DNA of 64,000 nt, taken from NCBI RefSeq assembly GCF_900129445.1, contig NZ_FQVT01000011.1, forward strand, positions 20,345 to 84,344, in the 5' to 3' direction. Each line of letters opens with the position of its first letter. The stretch's first letter is position 1. The notes under the pieces are model-generated. The model did not search any database. It was not told where the DNA came from and worked only from the letters and a program-made list of their open reading frames with translations. Origin of the DNA: Salegentibacter echinorum (lineage in GTDB: Bacteria > Bacteroidota > Bacteroidia > Flavobacteriales > Flavobacteriaceae). This document shows positions 9,353 through 16,910 of this stretch, in pieces. Position numbers and translations under genes: made by a program.

Positions 9353-9434
9353 ATAGCTATTATTTATCATTTGTAAAATTTATCCTCAATTTCATTTCCG
9401 ACCTTTGCCAATAAAATTTTAAAGGAATAAGAAC

Positions 9435-9752
9435 ATGAATTGGATTATTTTAGTTGCTGCCGGGATTTTTGAAATAGGGTGGCCCTTAGGTTTAAAAATG
9501 GCTCAACAAACAGGAAGTAATAAACTTGGATGGATATTCGTTGCTGCAACATCTATGGCGATTAGTGGTGGATTATTGTTTTCTGCCCAAAAAACAATAC
9601 CTATAGGTACGGCTTATGCAGTATGGACAGGAATAGGTGCTGTTGGAACACTATTAGTTGGGATATTCTTTTTTGGTGACTCAGCCAGTATTTTAAGATT
9701 ATTATCAGCAATGCTCATTGTTACAGGAATAATAGGATTAAAGATATTCTAG
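9435..9752 (+). CDS. Small multidrug resistance family exporter, Gdx/SugE type
   Basis: At 105 residues and four membrane helices this has the normal SMR size. The essential Glu of helix 1 is in GIFEIGW (Glu13). The signature GTAYAVWTGIGAVG in helix 3 is that of the Gdx (SugE) subfamily, which exports guanidinium rather than the broad drug range of EmrE. It works as a dual-topology antiparallel dimer. A single gene, not a pair, is present, as expected for a homodimer. I see no guanidine riboswitch in the 82 bases upstream, so regulation probably runs through the adjacent Crp/Fnr protein. The substrate is inferred from the signature. Confidence 0.85.
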   Translation: MNWIILVAAGIFEIGWPLGLKMAQQTGSNKLGWIFVAATSMAISGGLLFSAQKTIPIGTAYAVWTGIGAVGTLLVGIFFFGDSASILRLLSAMLIVTGIIGLKIF

Positions 9753-9838
9753 TTTTTTTGAGGTCTCCCTTTATTACTGCGTTAATAGCGCTATTGTTGA
9801 ACAAAAAGCAGTTTCCACTAATCTATAACAAGCACATA

Positions 9839-10150
9839 GTCGAGTAGGCATAGGGGAATCTCCCTCCCTTTACCTCTCACAGAATAGTATCCCGAAGAAA
9901 TTCGGAACAGGCAGTGAACCTCTCAATTCACACGGCTCTTATTACAAAGACGGTTTGGTCTATTTATTTAAATCAATTTGTAACCCAATTCCCAATGGTA
10001 GAACAGATTTGGATCCCTCTAACAATCTCTCTGTATCATTTTATTGCTTTGGCTTTGCTTAAAGCTTTTATACTTGTTGAGCATCCATCTAATTATACGG
10101 TTATGTATGTCATAAACTAACCGTAAGCTCTCGAAGGCTTATTCACTAGT
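9839..10150 (-). mobile_element. Dead 3' fragment of a group II intron related to the one at 2157-4059
   Basis: This stretch aligns with 2157-2455: the same 3' end (CTACTCGAC on the minus strand), domain VI, domain V and the last ~80 codons of the reverse transcriptase, with many substitutions. Domain V is split by about 26 extra bases holding a hairpin (9890-9911), so it cannot fold. The RT frame is broken and similarity fades after about 10150. It is a decayed relic of an intron of the same lineage. Its 3' junction at 9839 shows a second, older insertion site. Confidence 0.8.
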
Positions 10151-10364
10151 AAATTGCATCTGCTAACCAAAGGAATTTTTTCATCGACCTCATAAAACAC
10201 ATCAAGTTTTATGATCTAAATAAGGTTTCATTTTGATTACGAGTAAAGTAAATCATCTGTTACCAAATGAAAGGGCAGAATGGAAAAGAGCAAATTGTTG
10301 TACCTATGTTGTACCTGCATTAAAAAAGGCAGAAACGAATAAACGTAACTGCCTCATAATCAAG

Positions 10365-10438
10365 TAGCGAGACCGAGATTTGAACTCGGGACCTCCGGGT
10401 TATGAATCCGACGCTCTAACCAACTGAGCTACCTCGCC
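10365..10438 (-). tRNA. tRNA-Met (CAT anticodon)
   Basis: The minus strand folds into a complete 74-nt cloverleaf: acceptor GGCGAGG with TCTCGCT, D arm GCTC/GAGC, anticodon loop TTCATAA (anticodon CAT), five-base variable region, T arm CCGAG/CTCGG with loop TTCAAAT, and discriminator A. The CCA end is not encoded. The top anticodon-stem pair (A-C) is mismatched and the first acceptor pair is G-T. It lacks the C1-A mismatch of initiators, so it is elongator tRNA-Met or, less likely, tRNA-Ile with a modified C34. Its 3' end faces the accessory region. Confidence 0.92.
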
Positions 10439-10503
10439 TTAGGTGTCGCATCCTGCTATTCACGTGTCTTTACAGCGCCTTACAGCTTTCTAGAATGCGG
10501 GTG

Positions 10504-10534
10504 CAAATATATAAACATTTTGTTTTGACACAAA
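10504..10534 (-). promoter_or_regulatory. Promoter of tRNA-Met, full Bacteroidota type
   Basis: On the minus strand TTTG (10534-10531) is followed after exactly 19 bases by TATATTTG (10511-10504), matching the Bacteroidota consensus TTTG-N19-TAnnTTTG. Transcription would start near 10497, about 60 bases before the tRNA 5' end. Confidence 0.75.
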
Positions 10535-10619
10535 CATTATTTTCTAAAAAAATTTATTTTGTTTTCTTTTTATCTCTCCAATTAATATCTATATTGCCCA
10601 AAACTAATTAAAATCTAAT

Positions 10620-11009
10620 ATGGAAGATAAGATCAAGTACGAAATGGAATTTCCCATTCAAGCGTCTCCATCATTACTATACCAATATATTTCTACTCCA
10701 TCTGGATTAAGTGAATGGTATGCAGATAATGTAAATTCACGTGGCGAATTATTCACTTTTATTTGGGAAGGTAGTGAAGAAAAAGCTAAATTAATTAGCA
10801 AAAAAAGCGATGAGCGGGTAAAATTTAGATGGGTGGAAGAAGAAGATACCCCATATTTTTTTGAGATAAGAATTCAAGTGGACGATATTACCAAAGATGT
10901 CTCTATAATGATTACCGATTTTGCCGATGATGAGGATGAGGTGGATGAAGGAAAAATGCTTTGGGATAATATGATTACAGATTTAAAACAAGTATTAGGA
11001 TCGGCTTAA
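10620..11009 (+). CDS. START-like domain protein (SRPBCC/AHSA1-like)
   Basis: A 129-residue soluble acidic protein. The N-terminal FPIQASPSLLYQYISTPSGL followed by EWYADNV is the start of an SRPBCC fold (helix-grip), close to AHSA1-like proteins of flavobacteria. These form a hydrophobic cavity for lipids or other small ligands; the ligand of this subfamily is unknown. An acidic stretch DFADDEDEVDEGK lies near residues 100-112. It stands alone, 160 bases before the class IV aminotransferase. Confidence 0.75.
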   Translation: MEDKIKYEMEFPIQASPSLLYQYISTPSGLSEWYADNVNSRGELFTFIWEGSEEKAKLISKKSDERVKFRWVEEEDTPYFFEIRIQVDDITKDVSIMITDFADDEDEVDEGKMLWDNMITDLKQVLGSA

Positions 11010-11160
11010 TATTCATAACTGTTTTTGACTAAAAAATAATTGGAATCCTGGTTTTTAATATCAAATTCTAAATCTAGAAAAGTCTGAAACAGCTTTAAAA
11101 GAAAGCCAAAGTAACTTGTAAAAGTTTCTACCGAACAATACTGATTCATAAGATAAATAT

Positions 11161-11194
11161 TAATTTTGCCCTGTTCTTTAAAACAGGGCTTTTT
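11161..11194 (+). promoter_or_regulatory. Promoter motif fused to a terminator-like hairpin before the aminotransferase
   Basis: TAATTTTG (11161-11168) fits the Bacteroidota -7 element, without a clear -33 partner. It runs straight into GCCCTGTT (11168-11175), which pairs with AACAGGGC ahead of TTTTT. The hairpin ends two bases before the ATG at 11197. It would terminate transcripts coming from the START-like gene, while a transcript starting at the motif would begin inside the left arm and not form it. Confidence 0.5.
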
Positions 11195-11196
11195 CT

Positions 11197-12042
11197 ATGA
11201 TAAATTTAAACGGAAAATTAGTAGCAAACGATAAAGCATCCCTTTCTATTACAAATCGAGGCTTCGCTTACGGGGATTCTGTCTTTGAAACCATAAGGGT
11301 TATTAACGGGAAAATTGTTTTTTGGGAAGATCATTATTTTAGATTAATGGCTTCTATGCGTATTATGAGGATGGAAATTCCCGCTACGTTCTCACCAGAA
11401 TTCCTGGAAAAAGAAATTTTAAGCCTGGTTAAAGAAAACGAACTAGATACTACTGCCGCTCGTGTTAAATTCTCGGTTTACCGGGAAGAAGGCGGTTATT
11501 ATAGGCCTAAGACTAAAAATGTAGGCTACCTGATAAATGCAGAAAAGCTCTCCCAGGCTTTTTACGAATTAAATGAAGAAGATTATATAATAGAACTTTT
11601 TAAGGATCATTATATTAACAGTGGCTTACTGGCTACCATAAAATCTAACAATCGAGCTGTAAATGTACTGGGGAGCATTTATGCCGATGAAAATGACTAT
11701 GAGAACTGTTTGCTTCTCAACGAAAAAAAACACGTGGTAGAAGCACTCAACGGAAATATTTTCCTGGTAAAAGGTAACACCATTAAAACGCCACCACTTA
11801 GTGATGGCGCTCTAAATGGCATTACCCGCAAGAAACTTTTGGAGATAATTGAGAAAACAGACGATCTAAATTTAGAAGAAGCCACCATCTCCCCTTTTGA
11901 ATTACAAAAAGCCGATGAACTTTTTATTACCAATGTGATTACCGGAGTGCAACCTATTACCAAATACCGTAAAAAAAGTTTCGGGAACAATGTGGCTAAA
12001 AGTCTATTGTCAAAATTGAACGTAAAAGCAAAATTAGGTTAA
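11197..12042 (+). CDS. Class IV PLP aminotransferase (aminodeoxychorismate lyase / branched-chain type)
   Basis: The 281-residue protein has the class IV fold with NRGFAYGDSVFETIR at residues 20-34, the PLP Lys in ATIKSNNRAVNVLGSIYA near residue 153, and GITRKKLLEI near 208. Class IV includes PabC (releases pyruvate to give 4-aminobenzoate for folate), IlvE and D-amino acid aminotransferases. The short length and lone position fit a PabC-like enzyme of flavobacteria, but family-wide motifs do not separate these functions. There are only two bases between an upstream hairpin and the ATG, so no classical ribosome-binding site exists. A dispersed repeat starts 43 bases after the stop. Confidence 0.8.
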   Translation: MINLNGKLVANDKASLSITNRGFAYGDSVFETIRVINGKIVFWEDHYFRLMASMRIMRMEIPATFSPEFLEKEILSLVKENELDTTAARVKFSVYREEGGYYRPKTKNVGYLINAEKLSQAFYELNEEDYIIELFKDHYINSGLLATIKSNNRAVNVLGSIYADENDYENCLLLNEKKHVVEALNGNIFLVKGNTIKTPPLSDGALNGITRKKLLEIIEKTDDLNLEEATISPFELQKADELFITNVITGVQPITKYRKKSFGNNVAKSLLSKLNVKAKLG

Positions 12043-12531
12043 GATCTTTAGCAGGTTTTATTCAAAAAAAATACTTAGTTATAGGTAGAAGAGGTATGCT
12101 TCCAAAAAAATCCTCTATTTAGAGACAAGTCCCCGGGAAGTAAAGCCCTGGCCATCGTCTCGCGATTAAAATTCTAAATATGGTAAATTCTCCGGCAAGT
12201 TTTTCTTTAGACTTTGAGTTGAAATCTATTATGTCAACTTAATTTTTTAAAGTCGCGCAGAAATTCATTTTTTTCTATGATGCTGCAATTGATATGCATG
12301 ACCTTTGTAATTAGGCCATTAGAAGTATAACTACCGGCCGCAAGAGAAAATAGAACATAATAAAAGAGGTTGAATACGTCATTACATTGTTAAATTGCTA
12401 TTATTTCAATATCACCGTTTTTCATTTTTTATCCGGAGAGCTTCAGTTAACATTGAACTCATTTATAGCCCAAGATTAAAATTCGTTTTTGTAACAAATG
12501 TTACCCTTACTTCAGACTTAATTTCATAATT
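12043..12531. other. Intergenic stretch with a dispersed repeat
   Basis: The first part (12085-12175) is a copy of the ~140-bp dispersed repeat listed separately. The remaining ~350 bases are A/T-rich, with no gene I can support. Confidence 0.5.
12085..12175 (+). repeat. Copy of the dispersed ~140-bp repeat (same orientation as 28997-29137)
   Basis: The run GAGGTATGCTTCC, A-rich spacer, TATTTAGAGACAAGTCCCC, then GCCCTGGCCATCG and GCGATTAAAA matches the core of 28997-29137 in order and spacing, with scattered changes. It lies 43 bases after the aminotransferase stop codon. Confidence 0.65.
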
Positions 12532-12534
12532 TTG
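12527..12534 (+). promoter_or_regulatory. Promoter -7 element before the small secreted protein
   Basis: TAATTTTG fits TAnnTTTG exactly. No good -33 element is seen 19 bases upstream. Its position argues that translation does not start at the TTG of 12532, which lies inside this motif, but at or after the GTG of 12541. Confidence 0.45.
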
Positions 12535-12540
12535 CTATTA

Positions 12541-12903
12541 GTGAAAACCAAAGCTTACATATCGATTCTTTTGGTAGCCGTTTTTCTTATGAAATTTGTA
12601 GCTATAGAGGCGAACGTATTAAATGTTATCTATAGCGGTGACAACATTGTTTTTGTAGATCTTTATTGCAAAAAAGAAAATGGTCAAAAAGACTCCAAAG
12701 AATTTCCAAGATTAGCCCAGGCAGATCAAAAAACCTTACACAGTATTAGTGTAGAAGGATACTGTACCCCACAGTTTCAGTTTGAATTGTCCTCTTGGGA
12801 AGCAGGGGATTTAGAACCAATTAGAGTTCATACCGAACATGCAACACAAAAGCTTAGTTATCGCTATTTAGAACATAGCTCCCCTCCTCCCCGCCAGGCG
12901 TAA
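12541..12903 (+). CDS. Small exported protein of unknown function (C-terminal SPPPRQA)
   Basis: A 120-residue protein with an N-terminal hydrophobic segment (YISILLVAVFLMKFVAI), so it is probably exported or anchored. The mature part has two Cys residues (LYCKKE, EGYCTP) and ends in SSPPPRQA. I recall that proteins with this Pro-rich end are common in flavobacteria next to redox or metal genes, but no function is known to me. It heads the DoxX-DsrE-TlpA-DsbD group, 116 bases before the DoxX gene. The start is uncertain: GTG 12541 is chosen because TTG 12532 overlaps the promoter motif. Spacing to the promoter leaves almost no leader. Confidence 0.6.
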   Translation: MKTKAYISILLVAVFLMKFVAIEANVLNVIYSGDNIVFVDLYCKKENGQKDSKEFPRLAQADQKTLHSISVEGYCTPQFQFELSSWEAGDLEPIRVHTEHATQKLSYRYLEHSSPPPRQA

Positions 12904-13019
12904 TTGTATTCTCATTTAAAGACGTTGCTAACTTCTTCTTTTACCTAAATTATAGGGAAAAGTTGATTCTAGCTTTATGCAGCGCACACAATTAGGTTTT
13001 TAACATATTTCAGTATATT

Positions 13020-13418
13020 ATGACGACCAAAATTTTAATAGATCGTCGGTCCATACAGCTATTACGCGTATTAGTAAGCGGTATTTTCCTGGTAGCGGGC
13101 ACTAACCACTTACTCAATACATCTAAGGTTGCAAAAAGAATAGAACAAGCTAGTTTTAAAGGTATTGCCTATTTTTTTGGCGAACCCCAATGGCTAATTG
13201 TCCTTTCTGGCATCGTAATGGTAGTGGCTGGCTTTATATTTCTTATTGGCTATAAAACCAAATGGGCGGCAATTATTCTTATGATGGTACTAATCCCCAT
13301 CACCTTGACGGTTCAGGTGGGTCAAGTAACCACCCTGGGACCTCTTTTTAAAAACATTGCAATTTTTGGCGGACTTCTTTTTTTTATAATGAATGATACC
13401 AATAAACTTTTAAAATAA
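13020..13418 (+). CDS. DoxX-like family membrane protein
   Basis: A 132-residue protein with four membrane helices (near residues 15-35, 55-80, 82-103 and 108-127). The start of helix 1, LLRVLVSGIFLVAGTNHLLN, is the DoxX-type motif. DoxX-like proteins are linked to thiosulfate/quinone chemistry and redox balance at the inner membrane, but this subfamily has no defined reaction. It stands first of four co-directional redox genes, followed by a DsrE-like protein, a TlpA-like thioredoxin and DsbD, so a role in periplasmic thiol or sulfur chemistry is likely by association. Confidence 0.75.
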   Translation: MTTKILIDRRSIQLLRVLVSGIFLVAGTNHLLNTSKVAKRIEQASFKGIAYFFGEPQWLIVLSGIVMVVAGFIFLIGYKTKWAAIILMMVLIPITLTVQVGQVTTLGPLFKNIAIFGGLLFFIMNDTNKLLK

Positions 13419-13509
13419 AATCAGCTTGCTGCTGAAGTCTAAATAGGCAAAAGAAGAAAATTAAAACCTATGTCTTTTTTACTCGGCTTAAAAGCTAAAA
13501 TATAAATAT

Positions 13510-13920
13510 ATGAAATCACTTTTTTTAAGTTCGGTCTTTTTAATGCTTAGTATTTTAAGTACAGCTAATTTACAGGCCCAACAGGAAAACAATTATGTGG
13601 TGCTTACCAAAAAAGTGCCCCAGTTACAACCAATTATTCTGGCAGCTAAAGCTCTTAAAGCAGAAGACGGAACCAGTTTTGGAGATTTTCAGGTAATTAT
13701 CTGCGGAAAAGGAATAAAAGCCATTACGCAGCCCGAAGAAATAAACGGTTTTATTGAAAAGGCCGAAGAAGTAGGAGTTCAAATAGTGGCTTGCGGATTT
13801 TCCCTGAATAAATTCCAGGTAGATCAAACAAAAATACCCAAAGAAATAAAAACTGTTGAAAATGGTATTCTTTACAATTTTCAACTTCAGAAAAAAAATT
13901 ATAAAAGTATAAGTTTATAA
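13510..13920 (+). CDS. Exported DsrE-like protein
   Basis: The 136-residue precursor has a signal peptide (FLSSVFLMLSILSTANLQAQ) cut near residue 24. The mature domain has the DsrE/DsrF-like fold: VVLTKKVPQLQPIILAAKAL, then FQVIICGKGIKAI and VQIVACGFSLNKF. Cys residues sit in both beta-strand ends (IICGKG, VACGFS). DsrE-type proteins carry or sense sulfur on Cys; exported versions occur in Bacteroidota and are poorly studied. It is 27 bases from the TlpA-like gene and likely in one transcript with it. Function beyond sulfur handling cannot be stated. Confidence 0.75.
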   Translation: MKSLFLSSVFLMLSILSTANLQAQQENNYVVLTKKVPQLQPIILAAKALKAEDGTSFGDFQVIICGKGIKAITQPEEINGFIEKAEEVGVQIVACGFSLNKFQVDQTKIPKEIKTVENGILYNFQLQKKNYKSISL

Positions 13921-13947
13921 AGCTTAAATAAATTTAAAATTAAGAAA

Positions 13948-14568
13948 ATGACTAAAATGAAAAATAATAAAACGAAAAAATCCTTAATCCAATATGGTGT
14001 TATTGCAGCCATTGCGCTTATACTTTACACCACAGGAATGCACGCCGAAGTAATTGGATTTGCGCAACGCGGCTTGCTGGCTACGGGTCTTATGAATCCT
14101 AACATAGAAAAAGTAGCAACTAAAGAAGCAACCAAGGAAAAGACAGACGTTAAAGACAAGATCAAGGCAGATTTAAGCATGAAATTTCGCGATCCCGAGG
14201 GAAACATAAAAACTCTGGAAGATTTTAAAGGAAAGGTTATTTTTATTAATATGTGGGCGACCTGGTGCCCTCCATGTATAGCCGAAATGCCCAGCATAGA
14301 CAAATTGCACGAAAAAATGGGCGATGAAGTGGCCTTCGTTATGCTCTCCCTGGATAGAAATTTTGATAAGGCCATAGATTTTGATAAACGTAAAGGCTAC
14401 GATTTACCTATCTATACCAGAGCGGCTCAACTGCCTCAAATGTATCAATCCGCGGCAATTCCTACCACTTACGTGATAGATGCCGAAGGGAATCTTGCGC
14501 TTACCCACAAGGGAATGGCAGATTATGGGGATGATGAGTTTGTAGATTTCCTAAAAAGTTTACAATAA
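13948..14568 (+). CDS. Membrane-anchored TlpA-like thiol-disulfide oxidoreductase
   Basis: The 206-residue protein has an uncleaved N-terminal anchor (IQYGVIAAIALILYTTGM, residues ~15-32), a charged linker (residues ~50-72) and a TlpA/ResA-like thioredoxin domain. The active site is WATWCPPC near residues 106-113 and the cis-Pro loop is AAIPTTYVID near 170. It would face the periplasm and reduce disulfides or hand electrons onward. DsbD, 74 bases downstream, is the natural electron donor. In a cytochrome-rich region such proteins often serve apocytochrome or copper-site reduction; that is inference. Confidence 0.85.
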   Translation: MTKMKNNKTKKSLIQYGVIAAIALILYTTGMHAEVIGFAQRGLLATGLMNPNIEKVATKEATKEKTDVKDKIKADLSMKFRDPEGNIKTLEDFKGKVIFINMWATWCPPCIAEMPSIDKLHEKMGDEVAFVMLSLDRNFDKAIDFDKRKGYDLPIYTRAAQLPQMYQSAAIPTTYVIDAEGNLALTHKGMADYGDDEFVDFLKSLQ

Positions 14569-14575
14569 TTTTTTT

Positions 14576-14619
14576 CTGAAAAGGAGTCTTTGAATTAAAG
14601 CTTCAACTTTCCTTTTCAG
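14576..14619 (+). promoter_or_regulatory. Intercistronic hairpin between the TlpA-like gene and dsbD
   Basis: CTGAAAAGGA (14576-14585) pairs perfectly with TCCTTTTCAG (14610-14619), and TTGAA/TTCAA inside extends the stem. No T tract follows, so this is not an obvious terminator. It may be an mRNA processing or stability element that sets different levels for the two genes. Confidence 0.45.
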
Positions 14620-14642
14620 CATTTAACTAAGTTAGAAACACT

Positions 14643-16730
14643 ATGAAAAAGCTAAAATTAACCCTACTTTTCCTATTCACGTTAATAAGTCAGGGGGCGT
14701 TTTCTCAAATGATGGATGCTCCCCAGTGGAATGTACAGGTTGAAGAAGACAATATAAAGAAAGGAGAAACCCTAAGCGTAATTTTTACTGCCGAAATCCC
14801 CGATAACTGGTATATGTACTCCAGTGACTTTGATCCCAATGTTGGACCAATGGTGACAGAATTCAGCTATAACGAAAATGAGCAGTATGAAGTTTTAGGA
14901 GAGGTCCAGCCTATTGGACAACAGGAAAAATACGACGAGCTTTTTGAAGGCGATTATACCTATTTCACTAAAAAGGCAAAGTTTAAACAGGAGTTTAAAA
15001 TTTTAGAAGATAATCCCGAAATTATAGCTACCGTATCCTACCAGATTTGCTCAGATAAAAATGGACAATGTATTCCTTTTGAAAGTGATATTCAGGTTGC
15101 TGGAAAATCAGTTGACGAAGCTCCTGCGGTAGCCGCGACAAAAGCAGGTAACAGTACTCCCAAAGCATTACCGTCTTTTCAAAATGATTTTAAAACCAAT
15201 GAAACCAAAGGGGAAGGATTAAGTTTTCTACTTACCTTCTTCGTGTTATCCTTTGGTGGCGGATTAATTGCTCTACTTACCCCTTGTGTGTTTCCTATGA
15301 TTCCTATGACGGTGAGTTATTTTACCAAATCTAACACCAGCCGAAAAAAAGGAATTATACAAGCCCTGGTATATGGTATTTCCATAATTGCCATTTATAC
15401 CCTGGTGGGAACATTGTTTTCGGTACTTTTTGGTGCCGACTTCGCTAATTTCTTAAGTACACATTGGATTCCAAATCTATTTTTCTTCGGAATATTTGTC
15501 TTATTTGCCCTCTCATTTTTCGGTTTATTTGAGATACGTATGCCCAATAAATTTGTGAATAAAGTCGATTCACAATCTAATAAAAGTGGGTTGTTAGGAA
15601 TTTTCTTTATGGCCTTTACCCTGGTTTTGGTAAGCTTTAGCTGTACCGGGCCTATTGCCGGTACTATCCTCTTACAGGCATCGGGTGGAGAAACTATAAA
15701 ACCTCTCGTAGGTATGTTTGGTTTTTCCCTTGCATTTGCTTTGCCATTTACTTTGTTTGCTATTTTCCCAAACTGGTTAAAATCCTTACCCAGCAGTGGT
15801 GGTTGGCTCAACACCGTAAAAGTTGTACTTGGATTTTTGGAACTAGCCCTGGCTTTAAAATTCTTAAGTATTGTAGATCAGGTTTATCACTGGGAGCTTT
15901 TAAACAGGGATGTTTATTTAGCATTGTGGATCGTTATTTTTTCATTTCTTGGGTTTTACCTACTTGGGAAAATCACGTTTCCCCATGAACAAAAACAGAA
16001 TAGCACTTCGGTAGCAAGGGTAATTTCGGCTATTTTGGTATTTAGTTTTGTCGTTTATTTAATCCCCGGTTTAATAGGTGCACCACTTAAAGCTTTAGCC
16101 GGTTATATGCCACCTATGAGTTCGCAAAGTTTTGTGATGAATACCTCCTTCACCGTTCCTTCCGGCTCCAATAATGTTTCCCAGGTTGCAGAATGTGGAG
16201 CACCAAAATATGGGGAGTTCTTGAAAATACCGCACGGCATTCAGGGGTATTTTGATTATGAGCAAGCACTCGCCTGCGCTAAAAAGCAAGGCAAACCATT
16301 ATTTATAGACTTTACCGGCCACGGTTGTGTAAACTGCCGTGAGATGGAAGCCGCTGTATGGTCAGACCCTGCAGTCTTGAAACGATTAAAAGAGGATTAT
16401 GTAGTTGTAGCGCTTTATGTAGATGAAAAAACCGAATTACCAGAAGATGAATGGTATGTTTCTGCAAGGGATAACCGTTTAAAGAAAAGTATTGGTAAGC
16501 AAAACCTCGATTTTATGATTCAAAAGTTAGATGCTAATGCACAACCATATTATACGCTGGTTGACACCAATGGCTCCCTACTAAGCGCACCACATGCATA
16601 TGATCTTGATGTTGGTAATTTTATTGAATTTTTAGATAATGGGCTTCAGGAGTTCAACGAGAGAACAGATCTGGAAATTGCCGATAAAAACAAAATACAA
16701 TCTTCAGAATCTAACATTATGGTGAATTAA
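14643..16730 (+). CDS. dsbD: Thiol:disulfide interchange protein DsbD
   Basis: The 695-residue protein has the full DsbD layout. A signal peptide is followed by an N-terminal immunoglobulin-like domain (to ~150, with the Cys pair in QICSDKNGQCIPF). An eight-helix membrane domain (~190-500) carries the Cys residues of LTPCVFPMIPM and SFSCTGPIAG. A C-terminal thioredoxin domain has GHGCVNCREME near residue 560. It moves electrons from cytoplasmic thioredoxin to the periplasm, where the TlpA-like and perhaps DsrE-like neighbours would receive them. A terminator follows the stop. Confidence 0.92.
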   Translation: MKKLKLTLLFLFTLISQGAFSQMMDAPQWNVQVEEDNIKKGETLSVIFTAEIPDNWYMYSSDFDPNVGPMVTEFSYNENEQYEVLGEVQPIGQQEKYDELFEGDYTYFTKKAKFKQEFKILEDNPEIIATVSYQICSDKNGQCIPFESDIQVAGKSVDEAPAVAATKAGNSTPKALPSFQNDFKTNETKGEGLSFLLTFFVLSFGGGLIALLTPCVFPMIPMTVSYFTKSNTSRKKGIIQALVYGISIIAIYTLVGTLFSVLFGADFANFLSTHWIPNLFFFGIFVLFALSFFGLFEIRMPNKFVNKVDSQSNKSGLLGIFFMAFTLVLVSFSCTGPIAGTILLQASGGETIKPLVGMFGFSLAFALPFTLFAIFPNWLKSLPSSGGWLNTVKVVLGFLELALALKFLSIVDQVYHWELLNRDVYLALWIVIFSFLGFYLLGKITFPHEQKQNSTSVARVISAILVFSFVVYLIPGLIGAPLKALAGYMPPMSSQSFVMNTSFTVPSGSNNVSQVAECGAPKYGEFLKIPHGIQGYFDYEQALACAKKQGKPLFIDFTGHGCVNCREMEAAVWSDPAVLKRLKEDYVVVALYVDEKTELPEDEWYVSARDNRLKKSIGKQNLDFMIQKLDANAQPYYTLVDTNGSLLSAPHAYDLDVGNFIEFLDNGLQEFNERTDLEIADKNKIQSSESNIMVN

Positions 16731-16771
16731 GCAATATCGCGGTAATAATTCTTTATCATTATTTTGAGCTA

Positions 16772-16804
16772 TACCCCGAGTAACTTTCTAGTTGCTTCGG
16801 GGTA
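16772..16804 (+). terminator. Rho-independent terminator after dsbD
   Basis: TACCCCGAG and CTTCGGGGTA form a stem of about 13 pairs including AAC/GTT, followed by TTTTATT. It lies 41 bases after the dsbD stop. Confidence 0.75.
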
Positions 16805-16910
16805 TTTTATTATTGGTATAATAAAGTGATTCTGAATAAAAATAGATTGCCGAGTTCACAGGAATAAGCATAAAATATTTTAAACTTTAGTTCTAAAAAG
16901 TTTTAAACTT

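Noticed and set aside
9353..9434. Guanidine riboswitch before the Gdx-type exporter
   Set aside because: The 82 bases are A/T-rich and contain none of the conserved ACGR-type loops that I would expect.
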